The notes beneath the pieces are model-generated. The model had not been told where the DNA came from, searched no databases, and saw only the letters and a program-made list of their open reading frames with translations. DNA of 64,000 nt, taken from contig NZ_JANUGY010000017.1 in assembly GCF_024756235.1 (NCBI RefSeq), forward strand, positions 33,050 through 97,049. Direction: 5' to 3'. Positions within the stretch are counted from its first letter, which is position 1. The number at the start of each line of letters is the position of its first letter. Shown here one piece after another: positions 42,154-51,362 of the stretch. The stretch is from Massilia kyonggiensis (lineage in GTDB: Bacteria > Pseudomonadota > Gammaproteobacteria > Burkholderiales > Burkholderiaceae_D). Position numbers and translations under genes: made by a program.

Positions 42154-44369
42154 CGATCACCGGCGCACCCATCAACCGCGTCGACGCGTGGGCGAAAGTC
42201 AGCGGCGCGGCGCGCTATACGGCCGAGCATCCGGTCGACAACGTAACCTACGCGGTCCTCGTCACGAGCACGATTCCCAGCGGACGCGTGCTGTCCATCG
42301 ACGACAGCGCGGCCCGCGAGGTGCCGGGCGTACTGCTCGTGATGACCCACGAGAACGCCATGCGCCTGCCGCCGAAGATGAAGGACGGCAAACTCCAGCC
42401 GCCGATCGGGCGCAGGCTGACCCTGCTGCAGGAAGACGACGTCTACTACAACAACCAGCCGATTGCCGTCGTCGTGGCCGACACGTTCGAGCGCGCACGC
42501 GAGGCGGGCGCCCGGCTGCGCATCGAGTACGACCGCAAGCCGGCCGTGCTCGACTTCGAACAGGCCAAGGAGTCCGTCCATCCGCCGGAAAAGGTGTTGA
42601 CGGAGGAAACCGACACGAAGCGGGGCGACCTGCAGGCGGGACTGCTGGCCGGCAGCGCACGCATCGACGTCACGTACACGACGCCGGTCGAGAACCACAA
42701 CCCGCTCGAAACGCACGCGACGATCGCGCAGTGGGACGGCGACCGCCTCACCTTGTACGACTCGACGCAATACATGAAGGGCGTGCAGCGCATCGTCGCC
42801 AGCATCTTCGACATCCCGCCGGAAAACGTCACGGCGATCTGCCCTTATGTGGGCGGCGGTTTCGGCGCCAAGGGTTCCGTGTGGTCGCACGTCGTGCTGG
42901 CGGCGATGGCCGCGAAACAGCTGGGGCGTCCCGTCAAACTGTCGCTGGACCGCAACCAGATGTTCGGCCCGGTCGGCACGCGCCCGAACACCGAGCAGCG
43001 CATGCGCATGGCGGCGCTGTCGGACGGCCGCATGACGGCATCCAGCCATGACACGATCGCCTACACGTCGATGATCGAGGACTGGATCGAGCCGTGCGGC
43101 CTCGTCACGCGCATGATGTACGAAAGTCGGAACCAGGAAACGTCGCACCGGCTGGCGCGGATGAACCTCGGCACGCCCACGTTCATGCGGGCGCCCGGGG
43201 AAGCGACCGGCTCGTACGCCCAGGAGTCCGCCATCGACGAGCTGGCGTATGAATTGCACATGGACCCGCTCGACCTGCGCCTGAAAAACCATACGGAGCG
43301 CGATCCCGGCAAGAACCTGCCGTTCTCGAGTAAATCGCTGCGCCAGTGCTACGAGATCGGCGCCGAGCGCTTCGGCTGGCGCGAGCGCAATCCGCAGCCG
43401 CGCTCGATGCGGCAGGGGAACAAGCTCGTCGGATGGGGCATGGCGACGGCGAGCTATCCCACCAATCGTTCGGCGGCGGAATGTTCCGCCACCTTGCTGC
43501 CGGACGGCACCGCGCTGTTCCGCTCCGGCACGCAGGACCTCGGCACTGGCACCTACACCGTGATGACCCAGGTGGCGGCGGATGCGCTCGGCGTGCCCGT
43601 CGACCGCGTGCGTTTCGAGCTGGGCAATTCGCAGATGCCCGAAGCACCTGTCTCGGGAGGATCGACGACGGTTGCCAGCGTGGCGCCGGCCGTGCAGGCA
43701 GCGGGGAAGGCGTTGCGCCTGAAACTGCTCGGCATTGCGGCGGCGGATGAACGCTCGCCGTTGTTCGGCGCGACGGCCGACCAGGTGGGCGTCGATGCGG
43801 CGTCCGATGGCGGCGAGCTTTATCTGCTGGACGATCCGGCGCGGCGTGTGGCGATGCAGGCTATCGCCGCGCGCCACGGCAGTCCCGTCGAGGTGACGGC
43901 GAAGGCCGAGCCCGGCGACGAGAAGCAGAAGTACTCGATGCACTCGTTCGGCGCCGTGTTCGTCGAGGTGACGGTGGACGAAGACCTGGGCGAGATCCGC
44001 GTGCCGCGCGTCGTGGGCGTCTACGGCGTCGGCAAGCTGATGAACGAAAAGACGGGCTACAGCCAGCTGATGGGCGGCATCGTCTGGGGCATCGGCCTGG
44101 CGCTGTTCGAAGAGACGCTGATCGACAAGCGCGAGGGGCGTGCGGTGAACGGCAACCTGGCCGAGTACCACGTGCCTACGAATGCCGACATCCAGGCGAT
44201 CGACGTGCAGATCGTCGACGAGGACGACCCGCACGTGAACCCGCTGGGTGCGAAGGGGATCGGCGAGATCGGCATCACGGGCGTGGGCGCCGCCATCGCG
44301 AATGCCGTGTTCCATGCGACGGGCAAGCGGGTGAGGAATCTGCCGATCACGCTCGATAAATTGTTGTAA
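42150..44369 (+). CDS. paoC: Aldehyde oxidoreductase molybdenum-binding subunit (PaoC/YagR-like)
   Basis: The 739-residue catalytic subunit binds the molybdopterin cofactor and oxidises aldehydes, probably aromatic ones by analogy with PaoABC. It has the family motifs VGGGFGAKG, FMRAPGEATG and AKGIGEIG with the probable catalytic Glu706 near the C-terminus. It starts four bases within the paoB stop with a GGGAGGG site. The usual XdhC/PaoD insertion chaperone is not in the window. The operon is divergent from the lipoprotein gene; no regulator is adjacent. Confidence 0.93.
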   Translation: MTITGAPINRVDAWAKVSGAARYTAEHPVDNVTYAVLVTSTIPSGRVLSIDDSAAREVPGVLLVMTHENAMRLPPKMKDGKLQPPIGRRLTLLQEDDVYYNNQPIAVVVADTFERAREAGARLRIEYDRKPAVLDFEQAKESVHPPEKVLTEETDTKRGDLQAGLLAGSARIDVTYTTPVENHNPLETHATIAQWDGDRLTLYDSTQYMKGVQRIVASIFDIPPENVTAICPYVGGGFGAKGSVWSHVVLAAMAAKQLGRPVKLSLDRNQMFGPVGTRPNTEQRMRMAALSDGRMTASSHDTIAYTSMIEDWIEPCGLVTRMMYESRNQETSHRLARMNLGTPTFMRAPGEATGSYAQESAIDELAYELHMDPLDLRLKNHTERDPGKNLPFSSKSLRQCYEIGAERFGWRERNPQPRSMRQGNKLVGWGMATASYPTNRSAAECSATLLPDGTALFRSGTQDLGTGTYTVMTQVAADALGVPVDRVRFELGNSQMPEAPVSGGSTTVASVAPAVQAAGKALRLKLLGIAAADERSPLFGATADQVGVDAASDGGELYLLDDPARRVAMQAIAARHGSPVEVTAKAEPGDEKQKYSMHSFGAVFVEVTVDEDLGEIRVPRVVGVYGVGKLMNEKTGYSQLMGGIVWGIGLALFEETLIDKREGRAVNGNLAEYHVPTNADIQAIDVQIVDEDDPHVNPLGAKGIGEIGITGVGAAIANAVFHATGKRVRNLPITLDKLL

Positions 44370-44381
44370 GCGGCAGGCGCG

Positions 44382-45857
44382 TTACTCGGCGTGATGCGCC
44401 TGCGCGACATGCTTCGCGTGGGTGTTTTCCCAACCGCCGCCCAGCGCCAGGAACAGCTGCACCTGATCCGCCGCCAGTTGCGCATCGGACGCCGCGAGCA
44501 CGCTCTCGGCGCTGGCCAGGGTGCGGTCCGCGTCTAACTGGGACAGGAAGTCGGTGCGGCCGAACTGGTACAGCCTGGCCGACTGACGCGATGCCAGGGC
44601 GCTCTGGTCGCGTGCGGCACGCAGGGCGGCGTTGCGGTCGAGTTCGCGGGCGTAGACGGTCAGCGCGCTTTCCGTCTCCCGAAGGGCATTCAGCACGACC
44701 GAGTCGAAGCGGGCCAGGGCACCGGCCGTATTGGCCTTGGCTTGCGCGATGTGCGAGCGGGCGGAGCTGGTCGCCGGCAGGCTCCACGAGATCAGCGGGC
44801 CCAGGCTGAACTTCCACGTGTTCGCGTCGTTGAACTGGTTCGCCATGCCGATCATGCCGACCGACGCGCCCAGGTTGATGTTCGGGTACAGCTCGGCCGT
44901 CGCCACGCCGATGCGCGCGGTGGCGCCGGCCAGCTGGCGCTCGGCCTGGCGCACGTCGGGACGGCGGCGCAGCAGGGCGGCACCGTCGCCGACGGGGATC
45001 GTCGCGGCCACGCGTGGCGGCGTCGAACATTGAGCGACCTCGGCCGGGAACTGGCTCGGCACTTCGCCGGTCAAAACAGCCAGACGGTACAGCGCCGTGC
45101 GGCGGCGCGCTTCCAGCGGCGGCAGATTGGCGCGCAACTGGTCGAGCTGGGCTTGTGCACGGGTGGTGTCGATGGCGATGCCGCGGCCGCGCTTGACGCG
45201 TTCGGCCGTGAGCTTCACGAACTTTTGCTGCAGATCGACGGACTCCTGCGCCACCTTCAGCTGGTAGCCGGCTGAACACGCTTCCGCATAGGCGCGGGTC
45301 GTGTCGGCGGCGACGATCACGTGCGTGAGGTCGCTGGCCGCCTGTGCGGCTTCGACGTCCGCCTCCGACGCTTCGACGGCGCGGCGGATGCGGCCCCACA
45401 GGTCGAGCGTGTAGCCGATCTTGACGTCGGCATCGTACAAGCCGTCGGTGGGGAGTTGTTCCGGGATGCCCAGCTGCGCGCCGGCGATGCGGCCGTATTG
45501 TGGGGCGGCGCTCATTTCGACTTCGGGCCGCTTCTTTTCCTCGACCTCTTCCAGCACGCCGTGCGCGCGCTGCAGGTTGGCGGCGGCCACGCGCAGGTCG
45601 GCGTTGTTGGCGAAGGCCCTGGCGATCAGCTTGTCGAGCAGCGGGTCCTGGTACAGGCGCCACCAGTCGGCCGGCAGCGGCTGGGATTGGAAGGGCTGCT
45701 CGGCCGCGCCCATGAACGGCGCATTGGCCGCGTCGCGCTTGACCACGGCCTCTTTCGGCACGTGGTAGTCGGGGCCGACCGTCGTGCAGGCGGCGAGCGT
45801 GGCCGCCAGCAGCGACAGCGTGAGGACTTTTTTGGCGGAGGATCGGTAGCGATTCAT
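44382..45857 (-). CDS. NodT-family outer-membrane efflux lipoprotein
   Basis: The 491-residue protein has a lipoprotein signal (LSLLAATLAAC, lipobox LAAC) followed by the NodT/OprM opening TTVGPDYHVP, and two repeated outer-membrane efflux halves with QPLPADWWRLYQDPLLD and RRRPDVRQAERQLAGATARIGVA. It forms the TolC-like outer channel of a tripartite pump. The ATG at 45857 is chosen over an upstream TTG. It lies last in the leftward efflux operon, directly after the HlyD adaptor gene. Confidence 0.94.
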   Translation of the reverse strand: MNRYRSSAKKVLTLSLLAATLAACTTVGPDYHVPKEAVVKRDAANAPFMGAAEQPFQSQPLPADWWRLYQDPLLDKLIARAFANNADLRVAAANLQRAHGVLEEVEEKKRPEVEMSAAPQYGRIAGAQLGIPEQLPTDGLYDADVKIGYTLDLWGRIRRAVEASEADVEAAQAASDLTHVIVAADTTRAYAEACSAGYQLKVAQESVDLQQKFVKLTAERVKRGRGIAIDTTRAQAQLDQLRANLPPLEARRRTALYRLAVLTGEVPSQFPAEVAQCSTPPRVAATIPVGDGAALLRRRPDVRQAERQLAGATARIGVATAELYPNINLGASVGMIGMANQFNDANTWKFSLGPLISWSLPATSSARSHIAQAKANTAGALARFDSVVLNALRETESALTVYARELDRNAALRAARDQSALASRQSARLYQFGRTDFLSQLDADRTLASAESVLAASDAQLAADQVQLFLALGGGWENTHAKHVAQAHHAE

Positions 45858-45862
45858 GACAA

Positions 45863-46804
45863 TCAATGCGTGGTAGTCGCGGCGGGAACGGCAGCCACTG
45901 CCTTGGCCGCAGGTTTGGCCAAAGGTGTGGCCACCGCCGGCAGCACCTTGACCGTCGCCGTCTGCCCGGCGACGAGACGCACGCTCGCCGGCACCTGGTC
46001 GATGGCGATGCGCACCGGCACGCGCTGCGCCAGGCGGACCCAGTTGAAGGTCGGGTTCACGTTCGGCAGCATGTTGGCGCCCGTACTGCGGTCGCGGTCG
46101 GTGATGCCTTCGGCGAAGCTTTCGACGTGGCCGCGGATGGACTGGCGCGTGCCCATCAACGTGACGTCGACTTGATCGCCCAGCTGGATGCCGGGCAGCT
46201 TCGTCTCTTCGAAATAGCCTTCGACGTAGAACGAGCCGCTGTCGACGACGGCCATCACGGGATGCGCCGCGGTGGCGTACGCGCCTTCGCGCAGGTCGAG
46301 GTTCGTGACGATGCCGTTGACGCTGGAGACGACGCGCGTCCGTTCGAGGTTCAGCTTGGCCGTGTCGCGGTTGACGACGGCCTGGGCCAGCGCGGCGCGG
46401 GCCTGGTCGGTGCGGGTCTGGCCCTGCTCACGGGTTTCCTGCGACACGAGGTCGTCGAGCTGGGTATTACGCTGGTTCTCGCGCAGCGCCTGGGCCAGCG
46501 CGGCCTGGGCTGCCGTCACCTGGGCTTCGCTCTGGCGCAGGGCCAGTTCGAAACGGGCGCGGTCGATGTCGAACAGCGCCTCGCCGGCCTTCACCTGCTG
46601 GTTGTCGTGCACGTAGACCTTGGTCACCTGGCCCGTCACGTCGGGCGCGACCTGCACGACATAGGCTTTCACGCGGCCGTCGCGCGTCCAGGGCTCCACC
46701 TCGTAGTGGCGCCACAGCTGCCAGCCCGCGTAGACCGCGCCTGCGGTCACCACCGCCGTGATACTCACCCGGCCAATTGTCGACAAAATAGTTTTCATGG
46801 GCAT
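45863..46804 (-). CDS. HlyD-family periplasmic adaptor (AaeA-like)
   Basis: The 313-residue adaptor has an N-terminal membrane anchor (ISITAVVTAGAVYAGWQLW-like), then biotinyl-lipoyl halves (YVVQVAPDVTGQVTKVYVHD, NGIVTNLDLREGAYA) around a coiled-coil with RQSEAQVTAAQAALAQAL. It ends in an Ala/Lys-rich tail. This is the AaeA/EmrA-type membrane-fusion subunit that joins the FUSC pump to the outer-membrane channel. Its start codon directly follows the stop of the DUF1656 gene and its end is five bases before the NodT start. Confidence 0.93.
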   Translation of the reverse strand: MPMKTILSTIGRVSITAVVTAGAVYAGWQLWRHYEVEPWTRDGRVKAYVVQVAPDVTGQVTKVYVHDNQQVKAGEALFDIDRARFELALRQSEAQVTAAQAALAQALRENQRNTQLDDLVSQETREQGQTRTDQARAALAQAVVNRDTAKLNLERTRVVSSVNGIVTNLDLREGAYATAAHPVMAVVDSGSFYVEGYFEETKLPGIQLGDQVDVTLMGTRQSIRGHVESFAEGITDRDRSTGANMLPNVNPTFNWVRLAQRVPVRIAIDQVPASVRLVAGQTATVKVLPAVATPLAKPAAKAVAAVPAATTTH

Positions 46805-47011
46805 TCAGGACCAGTTGCGTGTGTAATACGTCAGTGCGCCGAGCACGATGACGAACAGGGAAAAATCGAACAGGGCCGGGTGCCAGACGACGCGATAAAA
46901 GCCCGTCTTCGCCAGGACCAGGTTGATGAGCCGCGAGACCACCAGCGCCGCCAGCGTGAGCAGCAGGAGCGGAGGAACGTAGAGGCCGTAGATGCTGACT
47001 TCGCCGATCAT
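46805..47011 (-). CDS. DUF1656 small membrane protein (AaeX-like)
   Basis: The 68-residue protein has two membrane helices (VPPLLLLTLAALVVSRLINLVL and FDFSLFVIVLGALTYY) and matches the AaeX/DUF1656 family, small partners of AaeA-AaeB aromatic-acid efflux pumps. GGAG lies before the ATG at 47011 (AAAGGAGATCCG). It sits between the pump and the adaptor, the standard order. Confidence 0.93.
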   Translation of the reverse strand: MIGEVSIYGLYVPPLLLLTLAALVVSRLINLVLAKTGFYRVVWHPALFDFSLFVIVLGALTYYTRNWS

Positions 47012-47022
47012 CGGATCTCCTT

Positions 47023-49065
47023 TCAGATTGCAGGTACAAGCGACGGTTGATACGCCGCCGCCTTGGGAAACAGGTCGCGCCGCATGCCGGTGAGGGCAGC
47101 GAGCGCGTCGCGCTGGGCCGCGTCGCGTTCGCCGGCGCAGATGGCGCGCAGGGCGTTGTCGAGCGTGTCCAGCAGGCTGCGTTCGCAACCGGCGTCGACC
47201 CTCGGGCGCAGCGCGAAATGGCGAGACAGCTGCTTCATCAGCGGGCCGACGGCCGCTTCGCCGCGGCCCAGACGCGCGCGTACGCTTTGCAGCAAGGTCA
47301 TGTTCAGGCCGATGCGCAGGTCGCGCAGGGCGTCGACGGCTTGCAGGTCTTGGTCCTTGCCGGCCAGCGCGAGGCGCGGGGTCAACTGGCCGACGCGGTC
47401 GACCATCCGGGCCGAGAATTCCGGCAGCGACGGCACGCGCTCGCCGCGGCCCATGCGCGACAACTCGCTCCAGCCGGCCTTGAGCAGGCGGCGCGCCGTC
47501 CAGCCGGCGCCGACGCGGCGGAACACGCTCGTCGTGACGGCCGCGGCGACATAGCCGACGACCTGCGCCAGCGTGCTGTTCACGAAGGACACCATGTCGG
47601 CGTTATGCGTGTCGACCATGGCCAGGGTGCCGCAGATCGCAAACAGGAAGGGCATGGCGCGCCCGAACGTCGACGGCCGCGCGAGGAAGACGCCCAGCGC
47701 GAGGAACGTCGGGGCACAGGCGAGGACGAGCGTCTCGAAATTGTGCACGGCCGGCAGGATGCCCAGCAGGTACAGGGCCGACAGCGGGATCGCATAGATC
47801 GAGTACCACATGAAGGTCTTGATGAACGGCACCGGGTCGTCCTGCGTGGAGAAGAAGCAGCACAGCACGGCCGTCATCATCGGGGCGGCGGCACCGGCCG
47901 GCCAGCCGGTCAGGATCCAGAACGCGCAGCAGGCCAGTACGGCGGCCGCGGCGGCGAATGCGGACAGCGCGGCCATGCCGCGGTCCAGGTGCAGGGCGCT
48001 CACCGGCACGCCCGGCAGGTGACGGACGGCCTCGGGCAGGCGGCCGTGCACGCCGGCGTCGATGTGCTGGCGCAGGGTGCGCGTCTCGACGCAGATCTCG
48101 ATCAGGCGCCGCAGCCGCGCGGCCAGGTTCACTTCGATCATGCCGGTCCAGGCCAGCGTCTCGTCGACCTTCGGTTCGAGCGCGTCGATGCGCGCGCGCA
48201 GCGCGGCGCCCTGCGCATCGATGGATACGTCCTTCGGGCTCTCCGTGAGCGCGACGACGTCGCGCAGCAGCGCGTGCCACCGTTCCGACACCTCGGTCGC
48301 GCCCAGGTCGCGCAGCGCCGCCAGGCGGTCTTCCACGCCCGAGACGATGGGGACGAATGCGGCCAGGCGTTCCTGCAGCGCATTGACCGCCTTCTCCGTC
48401 CAGCGCAGGTGCGACGTGTCGAACGGCAGATGCGTGGTCATCAGGCGCATCTCCGTGATGTCGCCCGCGAGCTTGCGGCGGTCACCGGCACTGCGCGCGT
48501 CGCCGGCCGGGTTCAGCGCGTCGCGGATCCAGTGCTGGGCGTCGCGCACGGCGTTGTCCAGGCGCGCCACCAGCATCGGGCCGAACGGCTGCGGCAGCAC
48601 GAGGCTGTGCACGACGGTGGCGCAGGTAATGCCGAGCAGGATTTCTTCCACGCGCGCGAGGGCGATGTCGAAGATGGCGGCCGGCTCGTTCACGGCGGGG
48701 AAGGCGATGAGACCGGCGGTATAGCCGCCCAGCATCAGCATGTACGAGCGCGGCGTGCGGTCGAGCAGCGATACGTACAGGCAGCCGGCGATCCACAGCG
48801 CCAGCGCCAGCGACAACAGCTCAGGGGAATTGATCAGGCGCGGCACGAGGAACGTGACGGCAATGGCGCCGAGCACCGTGCCGCCCGCGCGGTAGACACC
48901 CTTGGAGCGGACGGGGCCGGCGAACGGCGCGGCGCAGATGTAGGCCGTCATCATGGCCCAAAACGGTCGCGGCAGTCCGATGCGCATCGATATATAAACC
49001 GAGAGCATCGCTGCCGCGAATGACTTGACGGAGAACAGCATCTCCGACCGGGTTGGCAAGTTCAT
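47023..49065 (-). CDS. FUSC-family inner-membrane pump (AaeB-like)
   Basis: The 680-residue protein has two sets of membrane helices separated by cytosolic domains of about 200 residues. The N-terminal SVKSFAAAMLSVYISMRIGLPRPFWAMM and AYICAAPFAGPVRSKGVYRAGGTVLGA are typical FUSC/AaeB sequences. The family exports p-hydroxybenzoate-type aromatic acids. It is coupled to the MarR gene by a four-base ATGA overlap and followed by the DUF1656, HlyD and NodT genes, giving a complete tripartite system. Confidence 0.94.
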   Translation of the reverse strand: MNLPTRSEMLFSVKSFAAAMLSVYISMRIGLPRPFWAMMTAYICAAPFAGPVRSKGVYRAGGTVLGAIAVTFLVPRLINSPELLSLALALWIAGCLYVSLLDRTPRSYMLMLGGYTAGLIAFPAVNEPAAIFDIALARVEEILLGITCATVVHSLVLPQPFGPMLVARLDNAVRDAQHWIRDALNPAGDARSAGDRRKLAGDITEMRLMTTHLPFDTSHLRWTEKAVNALQERLAAFVPIVSGVEDRLAALRDLGATEVSERWHALLRDVVALTESPKDVSIDAQGAALRARIDALEPKVDETLAWTGMIEVNLAARLRRLIEICVETRTLRQHIDAGVHGRLPEAVRHLPGVPVSALHLDRGMAALSAFAAAAAVLACCAFWILTGWPAGAAAPMMTAVLCCFFSTQDDPVPFIKTFMWYSIYAIPLSALYLLGILPAVHNFETLVLACAPTFLALGVFLARPSTFGRAMPFLFAICGTLAMVDTHNADMVSFVNSTLAQVVGYVAAAVTTSVFRRVGAGWTARRLLKAGWSELSRMGRGERVPSLPEFSARMVDRVGQLTPRLALAGKDQDLQAVDALRDLRIGLNMTLLQSVRARLGRGEAAVGPLMKQLSRHFALRPRVDAGCERSLLDTLDNALRAICAGERDAAQRDALAALTGMRRDLFPKAAAYQPSLVPAI

Positions 49066-49514
49066 GCGGCCTGGATCGTGGCGATGGCCGTCGGCAGGCC
49101 GGACAGGACGCGCAAGGTCGCCTCGACGTCGGCCGGGTCGAACTGCCCGAACAGCTTGCGGCGGAAGGGCGTCAGCGCCTGGTCCATCTGGTGGGCGGTT
49201 TTGAGGCCCTCGTCGGTCAGGCGCAGGATCTTGGCGCGGCGGTCCTGCGGATCTTCATGGCGCTCGACGAGGCCCGATCCGATCAGGTGGTCGACGACGC
49301 GCACGAGCGACGACGCTTCCAGGCTCAGCGTCTCGGCCAGGATGCCCGGCCGCACGCCGTTCTCGCCGAAGCGGTGGATGACCAGCACCGGCAGCCCGGT
49401 CGCCTGGGACAGGCCGAAGTCGGACGCGACCTTGTCGGCGGCGGCACGGTAGGCGCGCGACGCGTGGGTCAGCGCGGCGGTGAGACTGCTCAGGGTCTGG
49501 TCGGAGAGGGGCAT
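49062..49514 (-). CDS. MarR-family transcriptional regulator
   Basis: The 150-residue protein has the MarR winged helix (GVRPGILAETLSLEASSLVRVVDHLIGSGLV in two parts, then the wing RHEDPQDRRAKILRLTDEG). It is the first gene of the efflux operon and overlaps the FUSC start, so it probably represses its own operon until an aromatic acid binds. Upstream lies an inverted repeat (49527-49580) that fits as operator. Confidence 0.94.
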   Translation of the reverse strand: MPLSDQTLSSLTAALTHASRAYRAAADKVASDFGLSQATGLPVLVIHRFGENGVRPGILAETLSLEASSLVRVVDHLIGSGLVERHEDPQDRRAKILRLTDEGLKTAHQMDQALTPFRRKLFGQFDPADVEATLRVLSGLPTAIATIQAA

Positions 49515-49526
49515 GTTGATTCGCGT

Positions 49527-49580
49527 AAATACTTCGCTTGTCTACTGTTGATATGCGAAAGTTTAGCATGCGAAGTATTT
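49527..49580. promoter_or_regulatory. Candidate MarR operator
   Basis: AAATACTTCGC at 49527-49537 is repeated inverted as GCGAAGTATTT at 49570-49580. A related half-site GCGAAA lies at 49555-49560. All are within 70 bases of the MarR start, in the presumed promoter. Confidence 0.55.
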
Positions 49581-49615
49581 TCTTTCAACCGACCTGGGGC
49601 GGCGTGCTTGCCGAC

Positions 49616-50239
49616 TCAGGCGATGCGGTGGAGATCCGCCGGCGTCACGAACTCGATCGCGGGCCCTTCCGTCCGCAGCGCCTCGATCGTCGCATAGCCC
49701 CAGTGCACGGCGCCGAACGCCACGTCGGCCTTGCGCGCGCATTCGGCGTCGGTGGCCTGGTCGCCGATGTAGAGGGCGTCGGCGGGCGCGACGCCGCAGG
49801 CCTTGAGCACGGCGCGGATGCGGCTCGCCTTGCCGAACACGGACATGCCGCAGTCGAAGCGCGCCACCAGCGCCGCCAGTTCCGGGCCCAGCACCGCGCG
49901 TACATTGTGCTCGGAATTGGACGAGACGACGGCGAGCAGCACGCCGTTCTCGTGCAGATGCCTCAGCGCGTCCGCGATGCCATTGAACAGAGAGATCGCG
50001 TGGGCGCTGTCCTGCATCATCGCCATGAACGTCCTGGACGCGAGCGGCAGCTTCCAGGCCGGCATGCCGACGTGGTCCATCATCTGGCGCACGCCGAGGT
50101 GGCGCAGTTCGTGGGCGCGCGCCACGTCGATGCGGCGGAACGCGTGGCGGTCGGCGATCGTGTTGAAGACGCTGAGGAAGAACGGGAACGAGTCGGCGAG
50201 CGTGCCGTCGAAATCGAACAGGGCGAGGCGGTAGGTCAT
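49616..50239 (-). CDS. HAD-superfamily phosphatase (phosphoglycolate-phosphatase-like)
   Basis: The 207-residue enzyme begins YRLALFDFDGTLADS with nucleophile Asp9 and Asp11, has a helical cap, motif II in VVSSNSE and motif IV in ALYIGDQATDAECAR. This is the Gph-like HAD class that removes phosphate from small metabolites. The ATG at 50239 has a weak binding site; an in-frame GTG at 50245 is possible. It starts 25 bases after the glycerophosphodiesterase gene, behind a Pho box, so a role in phosphate scavenging is likely. Confidence 0.88.
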   Translation of the reverse strand: MTYRLALFDFDGTLADSFPFFLSVFNTIADRHAFRRIDVARAHELRHLGVRQMMDHVGMPAWKLPLASRTFMAMMQDSAHAISLFNGIADALRHLHENGVLLAVVSSNSEHNVRAVLGPELAALVARFDCGMSVFGKASRIRAVLKACGVAPADALYIGDQATDAECARKADVAFGAVHWGYATIEALRTEGPAIEFVTPADLHRIA

Positions 50240-50264
50240 GCGCACATGGTACCGCCGGCGATGG

Positions 50265-51362
50265 TCATCCGTCGATGGCCTGGCGGGCGAGCGCCGGATC
50301 GTCGGAGAACAAACCGTCGATGCCCGTCTCGAGATAGCGCCGCATCTCCGCGACCGACCCGGCATCGTGGCGCGCGGCCGGCCCCGCATCGCTCCTGAAA
50401 TCGGCCGCGAGGAACGCGTTCTCGGGGCGGAAGGTCCACACGACGACCTGCAAACCCGCCTTGTGCGCATCCGCGACGAGCGCCGTCGGCGCGGCAAGGC
50501 GCTCGTCCTTCCCGAGCGGGATCACGGCGCGCGTGTTCGGCGCGACGATGTCGGCATACGCGGCGATGTCGCGCAGGCCGCGCGCCGTGACCATCTCGCC
50601 GTACGTCAGGCTGCCGCCGTCTGCAGGACGCGCCTTGTCGTACGCGCCGCCCGCGATGACCAGCTGGGCCAGCGTCACGTTGGCCGGCTTGCCGAGGCCC
50701 GCCTTGCGCAAGGCTTTCAGGTTCGCGACCTCGAACGATTGCACGACGACGGGCGCGCGCCGCGTGTATGCGTGCGCCTTCAACGTCGAGACGAAGCGGT
50801 CTTCCAGCGCCAGGCCTTCGCGCGCGAACCACGTGGAGTGCTTCAGCTCCGGAATGAGGCCGATCGTGCGCCCGCGCGCGGCCGCTTCCGCCGCGACGAA
50901 GTCGATGATCTCTTCGAAGCTCACGATCTGGAACTGGCCGTCGTACGCGGTCCCGCGCATCTTCGGCAGGCGCTCCACCGCGCGCAGCGTCTTCAGCTCC
51001 GCGAACGTGAAATCGGAGACGAACCAGCCGTCGTGCGCCTCGCCGTCGATGGTTTTGCGGGTCTTGCGTCCCGCGAACTCGGGCCGCATGGCGACATCCG
51101 TCGTGTCCGTGATCGCGTTCTCGTGGCGCGCCACCAGCACGCCGTCCTTCGTGGCGACCAGGTCCGGCTCGACGAAGTCGGCGCCGTCTTCGATCGCTTT
51201 CGCGTACGACGCCAGCGTGTGCTCGGGCCGCAGCGCGCTGGCGCCGCGGTGCGCGTAGACGGTCGCTTTCGGCTGCTGCCGGGCGGATGCCAGCGCCGGC
51301 AGGGCGGCCAGCGCGGCCGTCGCCTGGAGGAAGCGCCGGCGCGGGAAGAGCGTGTGCGTCAT
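50265..51362 (-). CDS. Tat-exported glycerophosphodiester phosphodiesterase
   Basis: The enzyme hydrolyses glycerophosphodiesters to glycerol-3-phosphate and an alcohol. The 365-residue protein has a twin-arginine signal (PRRRFLQ, then an Ala-rich stretch). The catalytic set is complete: His38 in AHRGAS, Glu65 and Asp67 in FVEPDLVATKDG, and His80 in VARHEN. This matches the periplasmic GlpQ type. The start codon overlaps the receptor gene's stop by one base (TGATG), so the two are made together. A Pho box lies upstream of the operon. Confidence 0.94.
   Translation of the reverse strand: MTHTLFPRRRFLQATAALAALPALASARQQPKATVYAHRGASALRPEHTLASYAKAIEDGADFVEPDLVATKDGVLVARHENAITDTTDVAMRPEFAGRKTRKTIDGEAHDGWFVSDFTFAELKTLRAVERLPKMRGTAYDGQFQIVSFEEIIDFVAAEAAARGRTIGLIPELKHSTWFAREGLALEDRFVSTLKAHAYTRRAPVVVQSFEVANLKALRKAGLGKPANVTLAQLVIAGGAYDKARPADGGSLTYGEMVTARGLRDIAAYADIVAPNTRAVIPLGKDERLAAPTALVADAHKAGLQVVVWTFRPENAFLAADFRSDAGPAARHDAGSVAEMRRYLETGIDGLFSDDPALARQAIDG

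Noticed and set aside
44373..44403. Hairpin GCAGGCGC/GCGCCTGC between paoC and the NodT gene
   Set aside because: It lacks a T-run on either strand and partly lies in the NodT coding end, so a terminator is not supported.
47047..49023. A 658-codon rightward frame opposite the FUSC pump gene
   Set aside because: Gln/Arg/His-rich composition without domains; the FUSC gene on the other strand is clear.
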